Assembly (NCBI GenBank): GCA_902791695.1 | Contig: CADAWR010000004.1 | Coordinates: forward strand, 1-64,000 | DNA: 64,000 bases | Source: an uncultured Bacteroidota bacterium | GTDB taxonomy: Bacteria > Bacteroidota > Bacteroidia > Bacteroidales > P3 | Direction: 5' to 3' | In this document: one piece after another, positions 43,201-51,506 of the stretch | Position numbering within the stretch: position 1 is the first letter of the stretch | How the letters are laid out: each line of letters opens with the position of its first letter | Notes under the pieces: model-generated | What the model saw: the letters and a program-made list of their open reading frames with translations, nothing else | Told to the model about the DNA's origin: nothing | The model's database searches: none | Made by a program: the position numbers and the translations under genes

Positions 43201-46200
43201 TCTCGGTCAAATGCTGCAAGTCAATATCAACCTGGTTATCCTTTGGCCATATAGCGTAGGGGGCATCAGAAGGTGTAAACCAGGGGGTAAAATGTAACGG
43301 CAATTCATATTCATAATAATTAGTGGTATAGTCGCTTCCAAGACGCACAAACAGAGACAAGTCGCCATCATACAAATTGTCCACGGCGTACTTCTTCTCG
43401 GCATGCACAAACATTTTCATGTGGCCGTAGAAACGGAGGTCGTATCCCGAGGAGCGATAAATAGCTCTGGCGTCGCCGTTTGCAAGGTTGTCCACATCAA
43501 GCTCTACCGACTGCTCGTTGAGCTGCGTGTAGCTACTGGAGGTGGAATACCACTCCTCGCGCTCTATTCCCGGGGGCAGCACGTATGGCACCGGTTGGCG
43601 AGAGCCGTTCTCCTCAATATTGACTGTGGAGAGGGTAAATGAGGTCTCTGCGTCAGAGCCTGTGGCATAGTCGCCAGGCTGCAACAACTCCTCGGTGTAT
43701 TTGCGCCACGTGGAATAGACAAGGTCGAGGGTCGCAAATCGTAATATTATCGGCTGCTCAAAATTGTTGAGGAACATACGCATAAAGCGTATCGACTGGT
43801 AACCGTTGATATTGCCCACCTTCTGGTCTGGCTCACGTATGGGAATACGGAACTGGTACCACTTGCATGTGGTGGTTTCTCCATTGGCAAGCTGAACGTT
43901 GCGCGCCTCCTGTATGTCCACGATATGGTTACGCCCTATCACCATTTGGTCGGGCCGCAAGTCTATGACATACTGGTAGTAGTTCTCTGCCTCGCTGAGG
44001 GTGTTGTCGCGATTGATGTCCTCCACATTCGGATACGCTGTGGCACTGGTCATGTAGTCCTCCTGACTGTCGCCGTCCACTGGCGAGTTACCCTCTGCGT
44101 TGTTGAAGAACTTGTAGCGGTCGTTTATCTTAACGTTGTTGTCGTCATAATATGACGAGCGATAGTAGCGGAAATCGTCTCCCGATGGGTCGGCCAACGC
44201 CATCTGGTAAGCCTGCGATTCTGTCCCGAAGCGGTTGGCTATATCATTCAGATAGCTGGCAAAGAAACTCTGCTCATCCTGCAGTCCGTGGGTAGAACCC
44301 AAACCGTCATAACCCACGTCCTGATACATACGCGAAGCCTCGTTGTTGTCAAAGGCATTGACTATGGGCTGTGTGTTAGGAACACGACCCCAAATTGTGG
44401 TATCCACATTAACTACCGTCAGGCTAGTGGGCAGTCCATTTTCAAAACCCTTGCGCCCGTCACGCAGTATGTCCTCACTCACATCACCAAGGTTAATATA
44501 CAGGCGGCCACCCTTATGCGCGGGATTTTCTATAAAGGGATCCATGAGCCAAAACTCAATAGTTTCGATGTTCTGCGTCTCAAAGTCGGTATAGTCCAAC
44601 TTGCGCATTATACCGCCCCAACGGCTCAATGGATTGGCTAGAAGACCATCGGCAGTGATACCAGCGCTGTAGGATGTAGGTGCAACATCATAGTTGTATG
44701 GGCCACGCTCCTCTGGATAATAAGCCAAGTTCAACTCGTATATGTTTGTCGGCTGGCCCGAAGCGAGGTCTTTGTTGGGGAACACCTCCTGTTCATATAT
44801 CCTTCGGGCATAAGGGCGCGAGAGGTCGTCTGCATTGATATTCGACGGTCGGCTGCCGCTACTGTAGAAGTCGTTGCTGATACGGTACCACGCCAGCTTG
44901 GCTCTGTTGAAGCCGTAGGCAAGTCCTGTACCGGGGGCTGTCTCGGGGAACATGGATAACGACGAGCCATAGTCCTGTGGCGTACTGGCCAAAAACCATG
45001 AGTTTATGCTCTTGAGGTCTATGCTGCTCCTGGCGCCCTCGAAGTCATCAACATAGCTGACACTCCCTTCCTTCGAGCCTGTACTGCTCATCCCCGGAAT
45101 GAAGTGGGCGAACTCAGCGGTGAGACTCATCGTCGACGGAGCCTTGGTGTCGATGCCAGGCAACATATCCACAAGCTTAGTGATGAACGGTACTTCATGA
45201 CTGTAGTTCAGGTCTAAGCCCCAGATGGTGTTGCTCGTGGGCTCGTCGCCAAAGTTGTTTTTCTGCGTCATAGGCTTCTCACGCAGGTTCATCACCGTCG
45301 CACCAAGGTTGAAGTTAGGCTCAAACTCGTAGTTCAAGTGCAGTCCAAGCATACGCTTGGTGCTCATGCTGAAGCTATTGTTCTCGCTGCTCACGCTAAT
45401 GGGGGTGTTCGACGAGAGAATGCTCTCGTTGGTAATGCGCACCGTTCCCATTGTGTAGTCAACCGTGTAGTCGACATTCTCTATCAGCGGCATACCTCCA
45501 GCCGTGACTGTCACCGAGCCTGGCGTCACACTGTAGCCGAGCGATATCTCGCCGCTCACGCTGGTTGTGTAGTAGCCCTCCAGATAGAATCTGTTGCGGT
45601 CGGCATACTGGCGCGCCAGTGTCTGCGTCATCGTATAAAGCGAGTCAAAACAGTAGCGGTCGGCATAGCTATCGTCTGCCAGTATCTCGCGCAGGTCCCT
45701 TCCAAAGGGTTCTACGTATGGGAAAAACACACGGCCTGTCGTCGACTGTATTATACCGCCTTTGAAGGCCGCCGAGTCAAACCAGTCGAACACTCCGTCG
45801 GCATAATAGTAGCTCTGCGTGGCGTCCATACGGTCGAGCCCGAATACCTCTATCAAGGGCTTTCCCTGCTGTGGTCCATCAGTGAAGTAACCTATGCCCA
45901 CACTACCGTTAGTGCTCTCATATAGCACATTGAGCCTGAAGTTGTCTTTGCTCAGCTGACTGCTCTTCAGGTAGTACACATTCTTCATCATCAGTCGCCA
46001 TATCGGCGCATGGGTATTCACCGTGGTCCCTTTCAGCAGTTTCACTATAAGCGTATTGGGGTCGTTCACACCGTCAGTGGTGAGCTCACCGACCTGATAC
46101 ACCGTAGTGTCGCCGATTACCTGATATTGGAAGGCCACTGCCAGCACTTGGTCATTGCTCAACGGCTGGTTGAGGCTTATGAAGCCCAACTGCCGGTTGA

Positions 46201-47413
46201 AGGTGTATTCATTAGCAGAAAGCAGTCGCGCACTCTCTATCTTTTCGTAGTCTACGCCGCTGTTCATGCCGAGGCCTTGCATATAGCCAGTCACCGAGTT
46301 GATGCTTCGCACGGCGGAAGGGTTAATCAACTGTAGCAGATCGTTGCTTTTGTTCGTCGGCATCACCGCACCTGTGGCACTGATACGGGCATTCGACGGG
46401 TTGTACTCGCCAAGGTCTGTAAGTGCAAGGATATTGCGGTTCTGCGTCACCGCTGCACCCACATTCGTGCGCCATACCTCTATCCTCAGTATCTTAACAT
46501 TGCTGTTCACCACCGGCAGCGTCGACATAGCCCGGTTGTAGTTATCGTAGAAGTACTGCGCTATGAAGTAGTGCCTGTTCTCTTCATACTCGTCGGCCCT
46601 TATCTTGAATTCATGGCTGCTGGCGCCTCCCTTCACCTGCATGTTCTCCGTGCTTGTCTCTTTCTCGCTGAACACTGCATCCACCGTCAACTTACCGAAC
46701 TTCAGCTTTGTGTGGAAGCCGAACAGCTGCTGGCTGCCTTTTATCAAGGTTGTGTTCAGTGGGAACGATATGTCGGCTGCCTCGAAGAGCTGCAGAATGT
46801 CGTCCTCCTTGCCTTCGTACTTAAGCTTAATCTTATTCTCGAAGTCGAAGGTTGCCTTGGTGTTCTGGTTGATGTCGAAGTTTATCAGGTCGCCTATCTT
46901 GGCGTTAAGGTTTATCTGCAGATTCTCATCAAAGTCAAATGTCGTTACACTCCTTTGGCTCTGGTCGCGCTGCGGGTCGTTGCGGTAGTTGTTCACTATC
47001 TGGAATGTCAGCTCGGCACTGCCGCTGGGGCTTATCTTAAACTCCGGCAGCTTGTTCAGTATGTCAAGCTTCTCGCTTATCTGGTTGAAGCCCGGAATCT
47101 TGCTCAGCAGGCCTCCGTCGGCGTTGTCGAGCACCGTGCCGTCTTTCTTCTCGTTCCAGTAGTTCTCCATCAGCTGGTCCATTTGCCAGTCCTGATACTC
47201 GTCAAAGCTCATGTAGTCGCGACCGACCACCATGTCGCCTACCTTCGTAACCCTCACATAGCTGCCGCTCTGCGCGTCGTACTCCACCGATGTGGTGATA
47301 CCCGCCGGTGTGTAGCCGCTACCCATCGGGGTAAACTGCACACTGTCGTCCTGTCCCCATGCCGACAAGCAGCACAGGAGCATCACCATCATCATTATGT
47401 ACCGTAGCCTCAC
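40292..47413 (-). CDS. sprA: cell-surface protein SprA (T9SS outer-membrane translocon)
   Basis: 2373 residues, a typical SprA/Sov length, with signal peptide (RYIMMMVMLLCCLSAWGQ). N-terminal SprA domain (SFDEYQDWQMDQLMENYW ... ISEKLDILNKLPEFKISPSGSAELTFQI, FDFDENLQINLNAKIGDLINFDINQNTKATFDFENKIKLKYEG). Two duplicated core regions and many amphipathic strands follow, ending in a C-terminal aromatic strand (GGLTIRFSF). SprA is the very large beta-barrel through which T9SS cargo crosses the outer membrane in gliding and oral Bacteroidetes. Its cargo includes, by inference, the three large proteins at 656, 5555 and 14293. The start overlaps the ruvA stop by 4 bp; ruvA-sprA adjacency is widespread in the phylum. 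Confidence 0.96.
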   Translation of the reverse strand: MRLRYIMMMVMLLCCLSAWGQDDSVQFTPMGSGYTPAGITTSVEYDAQSGSYVRVTKVGDMVVGRDYMSFDEYQDWQMDQLMENYWNEKKDGTVLDNADGGLLSKIPGFNQISEKLDILNKLPEFKISPSGSAELTFQIVNNYRNDPQRDQSQRSVTTFDFDENLQINLNAKIGDLINFDINQNTKATFDFENKIKLKYEGKEDDILQLFEAADISFPLNTTLIKGSQQLFGFHTKLKFGKLTVDAVFSEKETSTENMQVKGGASSHEFKIRADEYEENRHYFIAQYFYDNYNRAMSTLPVVNSNVKILRIEVWRTNVGAAVTQNRNILALTDLGEYNPSNARISATGAVMPTNKSNDLLQLINPSAVRSINSVTGYMQGLGMNSGVDYEKIESARLLSANEYTFNRQLGFISLNQPLSNDQVLAVAFQYQVIGDTTVYQVGELTTDGVNDPNTLIVKLLKGTTVNTHAPIWRLMMKNVYYLKSSQLSKDNFRLNVLYESTNGSVGIGYFTDGPQQGKPLIEVFGLDRMDATQSYYYADGVFDWFDSAAFKGGIIQSTTGRVFFPYVEPFGRDLREILADDSYADRYCFDSLYTMTQTLARQYADRNRFYLEGYYTTSVSGEISLGYSVTPGSVTVTAGGMPLIENVDYTVDYTMGTVRITNESILSSNTPISVSSENNSFSMSTKRMLGLHLNYEFEPNFNLGATVMNLREKPMTQKNNFGDEPTSNTIWGLDLNYSHEVPFITKLVDMLPGIDTKAPSTMSLTAEFAHFIPGMSSTGSKEGSVSYVDDFEGARSSIDLKSINSWFLASTPQDYGSSLSMFPETAPGTGLAYGFNRAKLAWYRISNDFYSSGSRPSNINADDLSRPYARRIYEQEVFPNKDLASGQPTNIYELNLAYYPEERGPYNYDVAPTSYSAGITADGLLANPLSRWGGIMRKLDYTDFETQNIETIEFWLMDPFIENPAHKGGRLYINLGDVSEDILRDGRKGFENGLPTSLTVVNVDTTIWGRVPNTQPIVNAFDNNEASRMYQDVGYDGLGSTHGLQDEQSFFASYLNDIANRFGTESQAYQMALADPSGDDFRYYRSSYYDDNNVKINDRYKFFNNAEGNSPVDGDSQEDYMTSATAYPNVEDINRDNTLSEAENYYQYVIDLRPDQMVIGRNHIVDIQEARNVQLANGETTTCKWYQFRIPIREPDQKVGNINGYQSIRFMRMFLNNFEQPIILRFATLDLVYSTWRKYTEELLQPGDYATGSDAETSFTLSTVNIEENGSRQPVPYVLPPGIEREEWYSTSSSYTQLNEQSVELDVDNLANGDARAIYRSSGYDLRFYGHMKMFVHAEKKYAVDNLYDGDLSLFVRLGSDYTTNYYEYELPLHFTPWFTPSDAPYAIWPKDNQVDIDLQHLTEIKTNRNIKIRAGDGGYSPSLIYTEMKDGKKYTVLGNPNLGKVKVIMIGIRNPRKQSLDDGNDMMPKSAIVWINELRLSDYINKGGWAAMALARTSLADVGNLSLYGSYTTANFGNLEDPLIKEELINNFNFQATLDMELGKFLPETWGLHIPLYIDYSRDIGSPEYNPLNPDVRLYDDLATYRTAAERDSIRHMTQRRKSATNLTFSNIHKDRVGKNALKPHFYDVENFSLSYAYSRERLSDEDIERYSKDQHRGGFSYTYSPQPKEVKPFDKVSLFKNKNWKIIKDINFYYVPKNLSFSTEIYRDFEETLLRNKSAAMVIIKPTWYKQFTWQRNYGVNYDLSRSFRIQYTANANARIDEPIGRIDNPSASDSVWRSILNAGTMQQFQQSISANYELPINKLPYMDFLRVPLTYRTNYTYLGTTAALTSMGATLQNSTTMQATATATLTTLYNKVPLLRKANEPPASSKANDRNKNRRPAKPANQMSAQDSLAAADSLRHAKFMEALKEVGYFALRFVTGVKNLNVQYNVTNGSRLPGYMGEPMFVGLDPRTFWTPGIGYILGYNQDIVNDLLRYDLLSRDSLFNTPHEMTSNRTLTMQATVEPIRDFKIDITATQNYTTREEYYYKYSRAIDKVDGPLSYMRMGSYTTTTWSFLTAFTKPDELYQRFIDNRIVVAQRLADANPDAYSSQMVLDTMNGTYYPAGYSANSQTVLLTSFLATYLGNDPAKSSFSPFMKFPLPNWNVNYTGLNKVQFLKKWFTNISISHRYASTYSVGNFYTDAAISNLSDYDYGMETVLNNTGDYLPPVSMNGVQISEQFNPLIRVSVNMVNSVQLNFSLQKNRTLALSFSNNQLTETTRDGVTFGAGYRFKDVGFQLKIGSMPIDVKSDIVLQLNLTYNSNMTNIRKINQNVSQISSGSSVWMAELSAEYALTTYLTVRAFFQTNINTPYISNAYPNSTTKGGLTIRFSF

Positions 47414-48009
47414 AGCCGTTTCAATCCTTCTTTAATGATATCCTCGACAGTCATCGGTGTGCCGTCCGTTCGACGCCAGTCTTGCGACATGAGGAGCTTC
47501 TCAACGGCCGGCTTGGCGAAGCCGAGCATAGTAAGAGCCGTCAATGCCTCGTCGCGTGCCTGGTTCACATGAGCGCCACTCACCACTTCACTCTTACCGC
47601 TTACCACACCCATCTTGTCGGCCAGTTCCAGCACAATACGTTGCGCCGTCTTGGCGCCTATACCCTTGACGCGCTGCACCTTCTTGACATCCTGAGTCTG
47701 TATGGCGTTGCGCAGCTCGTCCACAGTAAGCGACGAGAGCATCACCCTCGCGGTCTGGTTGCCTACGCCACTGATGCTCACCAGCAGGCGGAACATCTCG
47801 CGCTCGGCCATATCGTAGAAGCCGAAAAGCTGCTGCGCATCCTCGCGAACCACAAGGTGGGCGTATAGTTTCACCTCTGCGGCATCGGCTTTGCGCAACG
47901 CCTCGTATGTATTCAAACTAATCTCCAGCAAGTAACCCACACCGCCGCAGTCTATCACTGCCTGCGTGGGCTCAAGATTGGCCAGTTGTCCTTTGATATA
48001 TTCAAACAT
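47410..48009 (-). CDS. ruvA: Holliday junction branch-migration protein RuvA
   Basis: 199 residues. N-terminal OB fold (MFEYIKGQLANLEPTQAVIDCGGVGY), two helix-hairpin-helix motifs (LVSISGVGNQTARVMLS and VKGIGAKTAQRIVLELADK), and the C-terminal RuvB-binding domain (EALTALTMLGFAKPAVEKLL). It forms the tetramer that loads RuvB on Holliday junctions. Full length, translationally coupled to sprA. Confidence 0.98.
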   Translation of the reverse strand: MFEYIKGQLANLEPTQAVIDCGGVGYLLEISLNTYEALRKADAAEVKLYAHLVVREDAQQLFGFYDMAEREMFRLLVSISGVGNQTARVMLSSLTVDELRNAIQTQDVKKVQRVKGIGAKTAQRIVLELADKMGVVSGKSEVVSGAHVNQARDEALTALTMLGFAKPAVEKLLMSQDWRRTDGTPMTVEDIIKEGLKRL

Positions 48010-48018
48010 AACCTAATA

Positions 48019-49305
48019 TCAATTTTCAAAGTAATATCCAATACCTGCGGCGGGCGAACCCTCCTGCAGGCTATAGTCGTCATTGCTTACATCCATAAAC
48101 ATCGGGTCAACATCCCACGCGCCGCCGCGCACCACACTGTTTACGAAAGCCGTGTCCATCAAAAAGCCGTCCAGTCGACCCACCGACACCTCCCGCGCGC
48201 GGTTGCCGTAGATGATGCAGTCGGTGAAGTCGGCATGCACTATATGGTTAGCATACAGCTCTGTGGCCGACAAGGGGTAGTAGTTGGAAATGATGACACC
48301 TGTAGTGTCACGCGTGTCATAGCTCCAGTAGTGTGCCAGCGTACTGCGGCTGAACCTATAGTCGCCGCCGCCTATCAACACCAGCGACGACGGGCAGTCG
48401 TACACCAACAGCGTGTCGCCCACTATTGTGGCATCCTGCCCAATGATGGCAGCGTCGGAGCAGTTGCGGATAATAGTGTTGCTCACCCTTAGCGTCGAGC
48501 CAGGGTAGCAGCGCAGGCCGCCTATGGCGTTCTCCACCACACAGTGGCGCATCACGTTGCCGGCGCTGTAGTTGTAGAACCACACCGTCTGCCACTGACC
48601 GGGCAGCGAGCGATACCACGGATCGTGGCGCACCGAGGAGAAGAGTATCGGCTCCTCGGCAGTACCCACGGCATGCAGCTTCGCCAGCGAGTCGATTACC
48701 AGCATCGCTCCGTCGGCGAAATATAGCTCGTCGCCCGGCAGCAACGTCAGCGTATTGCCCTCCATCACAGCCGCAGGCGAGAGAAACACATGAGGCCGGT
48801 CGTGCCGGAACGCGGCACAGTCGATGCTGTCGTACCATGTCGTGGCACCGGGCTTCAGCCTGTGGTACACGGCATTGCGGCCGTAGGCCTCCAACGCCAG
48901 CACCTGTCCGTTGCTGAACATGATGGAGTCGGTGCGCAGGAAAGGCGCATTGCTCTCGTTGGGGTCAATGTTGGCCTGAACGAATATGTGCAGGCTGTCG
49001 CCGGCTTGCAGCTCAACCCTCTGCGCCACCATCGACGTGTCGCCGTCCACATTCAGGCGGAAGCGGCTGGCGCGACCATGTTTCAACGTAATCGTCGAGA
49101 GCTCTATGTCGTGCCTAGAGCGATTGTACACCCTCACCATGCGCGTCGTCGTCCCCATCGTTGTGAACACAGTGTCAAACGTCACCTTCTCCTCCGAGAA
49201 CTCCAGCCGCACGCTCTGCTCGTCGGCATACACAGCATCGCGCCTGCAGCCCGTTGCCACAACAGCAAGCACCATCAGCACAACAGTATATAGAACCTTA
49301 CGCAT
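48019..49305 (-). CDS. lipoprotein with right-handed parallel beta-helix
   Basis: 428 residues. Lipobox VVATGC (Cys 20). The N-terminal part (EEKVTFDTVFTTMGTTTRMVRVYNRSRHDIELSTITL) resembles an immunoglobulin-like domain. It is followed by a beta-helix of short rungs: LTLLPGDELYFADGAMLVIDSLAKLHAVGTAEEPILFSS, MRHCVVENAIGGLRC, VSNTIIRNCSDAAIIGQ. Beta-helix proteins often bind or cleave polysaccharide, but no catalytic motif is evident. It lies between the M64 peptidase and ruvA in a tightly packed operon. The same type of lipoprotein is common in Bacteroidales and not functionally described, as far as I know. Confidence 0.82.
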   Translation of the reverse strand: MRKVLYTVVLMVLAVVATGCRRDAVYADEQSVRLEFSEEKVTFDTVFTTMGTTTRMVRVYNRSRHDIELSTITLKHGRASRFRLNVDGDTSMVAQRVELQAGDSLHIFVQANIDPNESNAPFLRTDSIMFSNGQVLALEAYGRNAVYHRLKPGATTWYDSIDCAAFRHDRPHVFLSPAAVMEGNTLTLLPGDELYFADGAMLVIDSLAKLHAVGTAEEPILFSSVRHDPWYRSLPGQWQTVWFYNYSAGNVMRHCVVENAIGGLRCYPGSTLRVSNTIIRNCSDAAIIGQDATIVGDTLLVYDCPSSLVLIGGGDYRFSRSTLAHYWSYDTRDTTGVIISNYYPLSATELYANHIVHADFTDCIIYGNRAREVSVGRLDGFLMDTAFVNSVVRGGAWDVDPMFMDVSNDDYSLQEGSPAAGIGYYFEN

Positions 49306-49317
49306 TTGCCCGAACCA

Positions 49318-50559
49318 CTATCTCGTATACAGCATGAATATCTCCTCCAACCGCTTGGCGCATACCGGACAGAACGGCGCGTAGTCGCGCATCATGCAGT
49401 GCATCGTGGGGCGGTAGACACCCTTCGCGCTATAACCAGCACCTTCGTATACACCCAGAGGACCACACTCACCCTTCGGCACATTGTTATTGTCGGGCGT
49501 AGGCACCGGCGTCGAGGGTTGCAGCATACTCTTCCACTTGCCGTCAAAATCCTTGAGGTTGGTAATGTTCGGCTCCAGCGGCTCGCCACCCTTGCGGTGC
49601 AGGTCGGCATAGCTGACATCCTCGTCGACATACTCGTCGGCCAAGCCACCGAAGGCGTGTCCGAACTCGTGCGGCAGTACATACTCCGCCATGCGGTGCA
49701 GCGACGACACGGCGTAGAAGTTATAGATGGCGCCACCGCCATAGGTCTCGCTGTTCACCATGATGATGATATAGTCGCACGGCGTGGTGCCTATCAGGTC
49801 GTGCATGCGGTGAACGCTGAAGGTCATCAGATAGCGGTCGATACCGAAGGTGTTGAAGTCCGCACCCACATCGCCCTTGACACCGTAGACGTTGAAGTCC
49901 ATGCGGTGGCTCTTGAAAGGCTCCTTACCGAAGAGCACCTCTTTCATGCGGTAGTAGTCCACAGCCAGCTGCTGCGGCGTCTCATCGTCATAACCCTGGG
50001 CCACAATTACCACGTCGACCTTTTTCGACGGGTCGCCATGCACCTCGAGGTCGCGCCGGTCGCCTTCGCGCCATATGGTATCAGGCCGCTGCACCTTCGG
50101 GTCGAAGGTCACTACCGTGGCGTCCACCAGCCGCATCTGCGCGTCGCGCTTCTGCAACGCAATCTGCACCGCCCGCTTGGGCATAGGCACCAGCAGAGTC
50201 TCCTCGAAGCGAGCCTTTATATGGCGCCCTTGCGGCGTATCCTTGTACTCGCGGAAAAGATTGCTGTAGCCGCGGCTGTATATCTCCTGGCCACTCTTGG
50301 CGTCACGCACCGAAATGCGGTAGTCGCCGTTGTCAAAGGGGTCTATCAACTGCGTACGCGAACCATGCCAGTCGGCGTAACGGTCCACCCAGCGGCTCAC
50401 CCACACCGTGTCGCCCTCAGCATTCCCCTCGCGGACACAATCGATGCGCAGTGTGCCACCAGTAAAATATTTCTTGAAGCTCACCTTCCCTGCCTCCACA
50501 GGCAGCGTGGCAAGCATCAGTGCCATTACTATCAGGATATTCCTCATCTCATTTTTCAT
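49318..50559 (-). CDS. M64 family metallopeptidase (IgA peptidase-like)
   Basis: 413 residues; starts at 50559 or, equally plausible, ATG 50547 (MRNILIVMALMLATLPVEAG, signal peptide). An N-terminal M64 propeptide-like domain is followed by the catalytic domain: VDVVIVAQGYDDET, NSETYGGGAIYNFYAV, and the zinc motif HEFGHAFGGLADEY (His, Glu, His and the downstream Asp). C-terminal CMMRDYAPFCPVC has paired cysteines. The family is named from an IgA-cleaving enzyme of Clostridium ramosum; the substrate here is unknown. It is exported or periplasmic, first gene of the six-gene minus-strand run to DedA. Confidence 0.92.
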   Translation of the reverse strand: MKNEMRNILIVMALMLATLPVEAGKVSFKKYFTGGTLRIDCVREGNAEGDTVWVSRWVDRYADWHGSRTQLIDPFDNGDYRISVRDAKSGQEIYSRGYSNLFREYKDTPQGRHIKARFEETLLVPMPKRAVQIALQKRDAQMRLVDATVVTFDPKVQRPDTIWREGDRRDLEVHGDPSKKVDVVIVAQGYDDETPQQLAVDYYRMKEVLFGKEPFKSHRMDFNVYGVKGDVGADFNTFGIDRYLMTFSVHRMHDLIGTTPCDYIIIMVNSETYGGGAIYNFYAVSSLHRMAEYVLPHEFGHAFGGLADEYVDEDVSYADLHRKGGEPLEPNITNLKDFDGKWKSMLQPSTPVPTPDNNNVPKGECGPLGVYEGAGYSAKGVYRPTMHCMMRDYAPFCPVCAKRLEEIFMLYTR

Positions 50560-50674
50560 TTAGTAGATATTTATAACGCCTCAACGACTTTATTATTGTA
50601 TATACTAATAAAAAATAAAAAATCACGCCACCACCCAAGCACAACCGGCGCGCGCCGCCTCCTCCACCCTGCAT

Positions 50675-50816
50675 CGCCGCACCCTCTCCGTACCCGCTCC
50701 GTCTGTTCACCGGTTGTTCACCGATTGTTTAACGGTTTAAACGGTAGAACAGTCGGTAAACAACCGTAGAACAGTCGTAGAAGAGACGGAGGGGATACGG
50801 AGATGCTTCGGCGACT
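50675..50816. repeat. 11-nt-phased CpG array P3 (thirteen units, inverted)
   Basis: CpG at 50678, 50689, 50700, 50711, 50722, 50733, then 50742 and 50754 (a 1-nt loss), then 50765, 50776, 50787, 50798 and 50809. Left units (CTCCGTACCCG, CACCGGTTGTT, CACCGATTGTT) share sequence with P1. Right units are their complements (GTCGGTAAACA, ACCGTAGAACA, GACGGAGGGGA). The whole forms an imperfect inverted repeat about 50740. It lies between the divergent M64 and YciO-type genes; the rest of the gap 50560-50674 is A/T- then G/C-rich with no gene seen. Confidence 0.88.
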
Positions 50817-50832
50817 ATATATATATTTTATG

Positions 50833-50862
50833 TTACCATTCCAAAAAATAATCGTACTTTTG
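50833..50862 (+). promoter_or_regulatory. promoter of the YciO-holin-panC operon
   Basis: TTA (50833-50835, -33 with one mismatch) and TACTTTTG (50855-50862, -7), 19-nt spacing. The leader to ATG 50886 is only ~17 nt. Array P3 ends 16 nt upstream. Confidence 0.7.
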
Positions 50863-50885
50863 CACGCTGAAATGAAGTTGAAGTT

Positions 50886-51503
50886 ATGATAACAAAACTA
50901 TACGACGACAATCCCAACCCACGGGAAGTGAGACGCATAGCCGACACGCTGCGCGACGGCGGAGTGGTGATTGTACCCACCGATACGCTCTATGCTTTCG
51001 CATGTTCGATGGAGCACAAGCGTGCCGTGGAGGAGATTGCGCTGCTGAAGGGATACAAACTGAAGCAGGCCAAATACGCGATGCTATGCTCGAGCCTCAG
51101 CCAGGCGTCGGAGTATGTGCGCGCCATGGACCGCGACACCTTCGCGCTCCTCAAGCGTTGCCTGCCGGGGCCCTTCACGTTCATCATGGAGGCCTCGGGC
51201 GCCGTGCCCCGCAACTACCAGAACAGCAACAAGACCATAGGCATCCGCGTGCCTGACAACGGCATACTGCGGGCCATCATCGATGAATTGGGGATGCCGC
51301 TGATAGCCACCTCGGTGCGCCCCCTAGGCGAGGAGGACGAGGTGGAGAACTATACTGACCCCGAGCTGATTCACGAGCGCTTCGGAGGCCGCGTGGATGT
51401 GGTCGTCGACGGCGGCATAGCCGATGCCAAGCCTTCGACGGTGATAGACTGCAGCGACGGAATAGAGCTGGTGAGACAAGGCAAAGGAGAAATTGATTTA
51501 TAA
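50886..51503 (+). CDS. Sua5/YciO/YrdC family protein, YciO-like
   Basis: 205 residues: VIVPTDTLYAFACSMEHKRAVEEI, AMLCSSLSQASEYVRAMDRDTF, RCLPGPFTFIMEASGAVPRNYQ, KTIGIRVPDN, PLIATSVRP, KPSTVIDCSDG. The order and spacing match E. coli YciO more closely than TsaC/TsaC2. The TsaC 'KxR' substrate motif is not clear (KGYKLKQAKY). The family fold binds ATP and L-threonylcarbamoyl-AMP; whether this one makes the t6A precursor is uncertain. First gene of a three-gene operon. Confidence 0.85.
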   Translation: MITKLYDDNPNPREVRRIADTLRDGGVVIVPTDTLYAFACSMEHKRAVEEIALLKGYKLKQAKYAMLCSSLSQASEYVRAMDRDTFALLKRCLPGPFTFIMEASGAVPRNYQNSNKTIGIRVPDNGILRAIIDELGMPLIATSVRPLGEEDEVENYTDPELIHERFGGRVDVVVDGGIADAKPSTVIDCSDGIELVRQGKGEIDL

Positions 51504-51506
51504 GCG

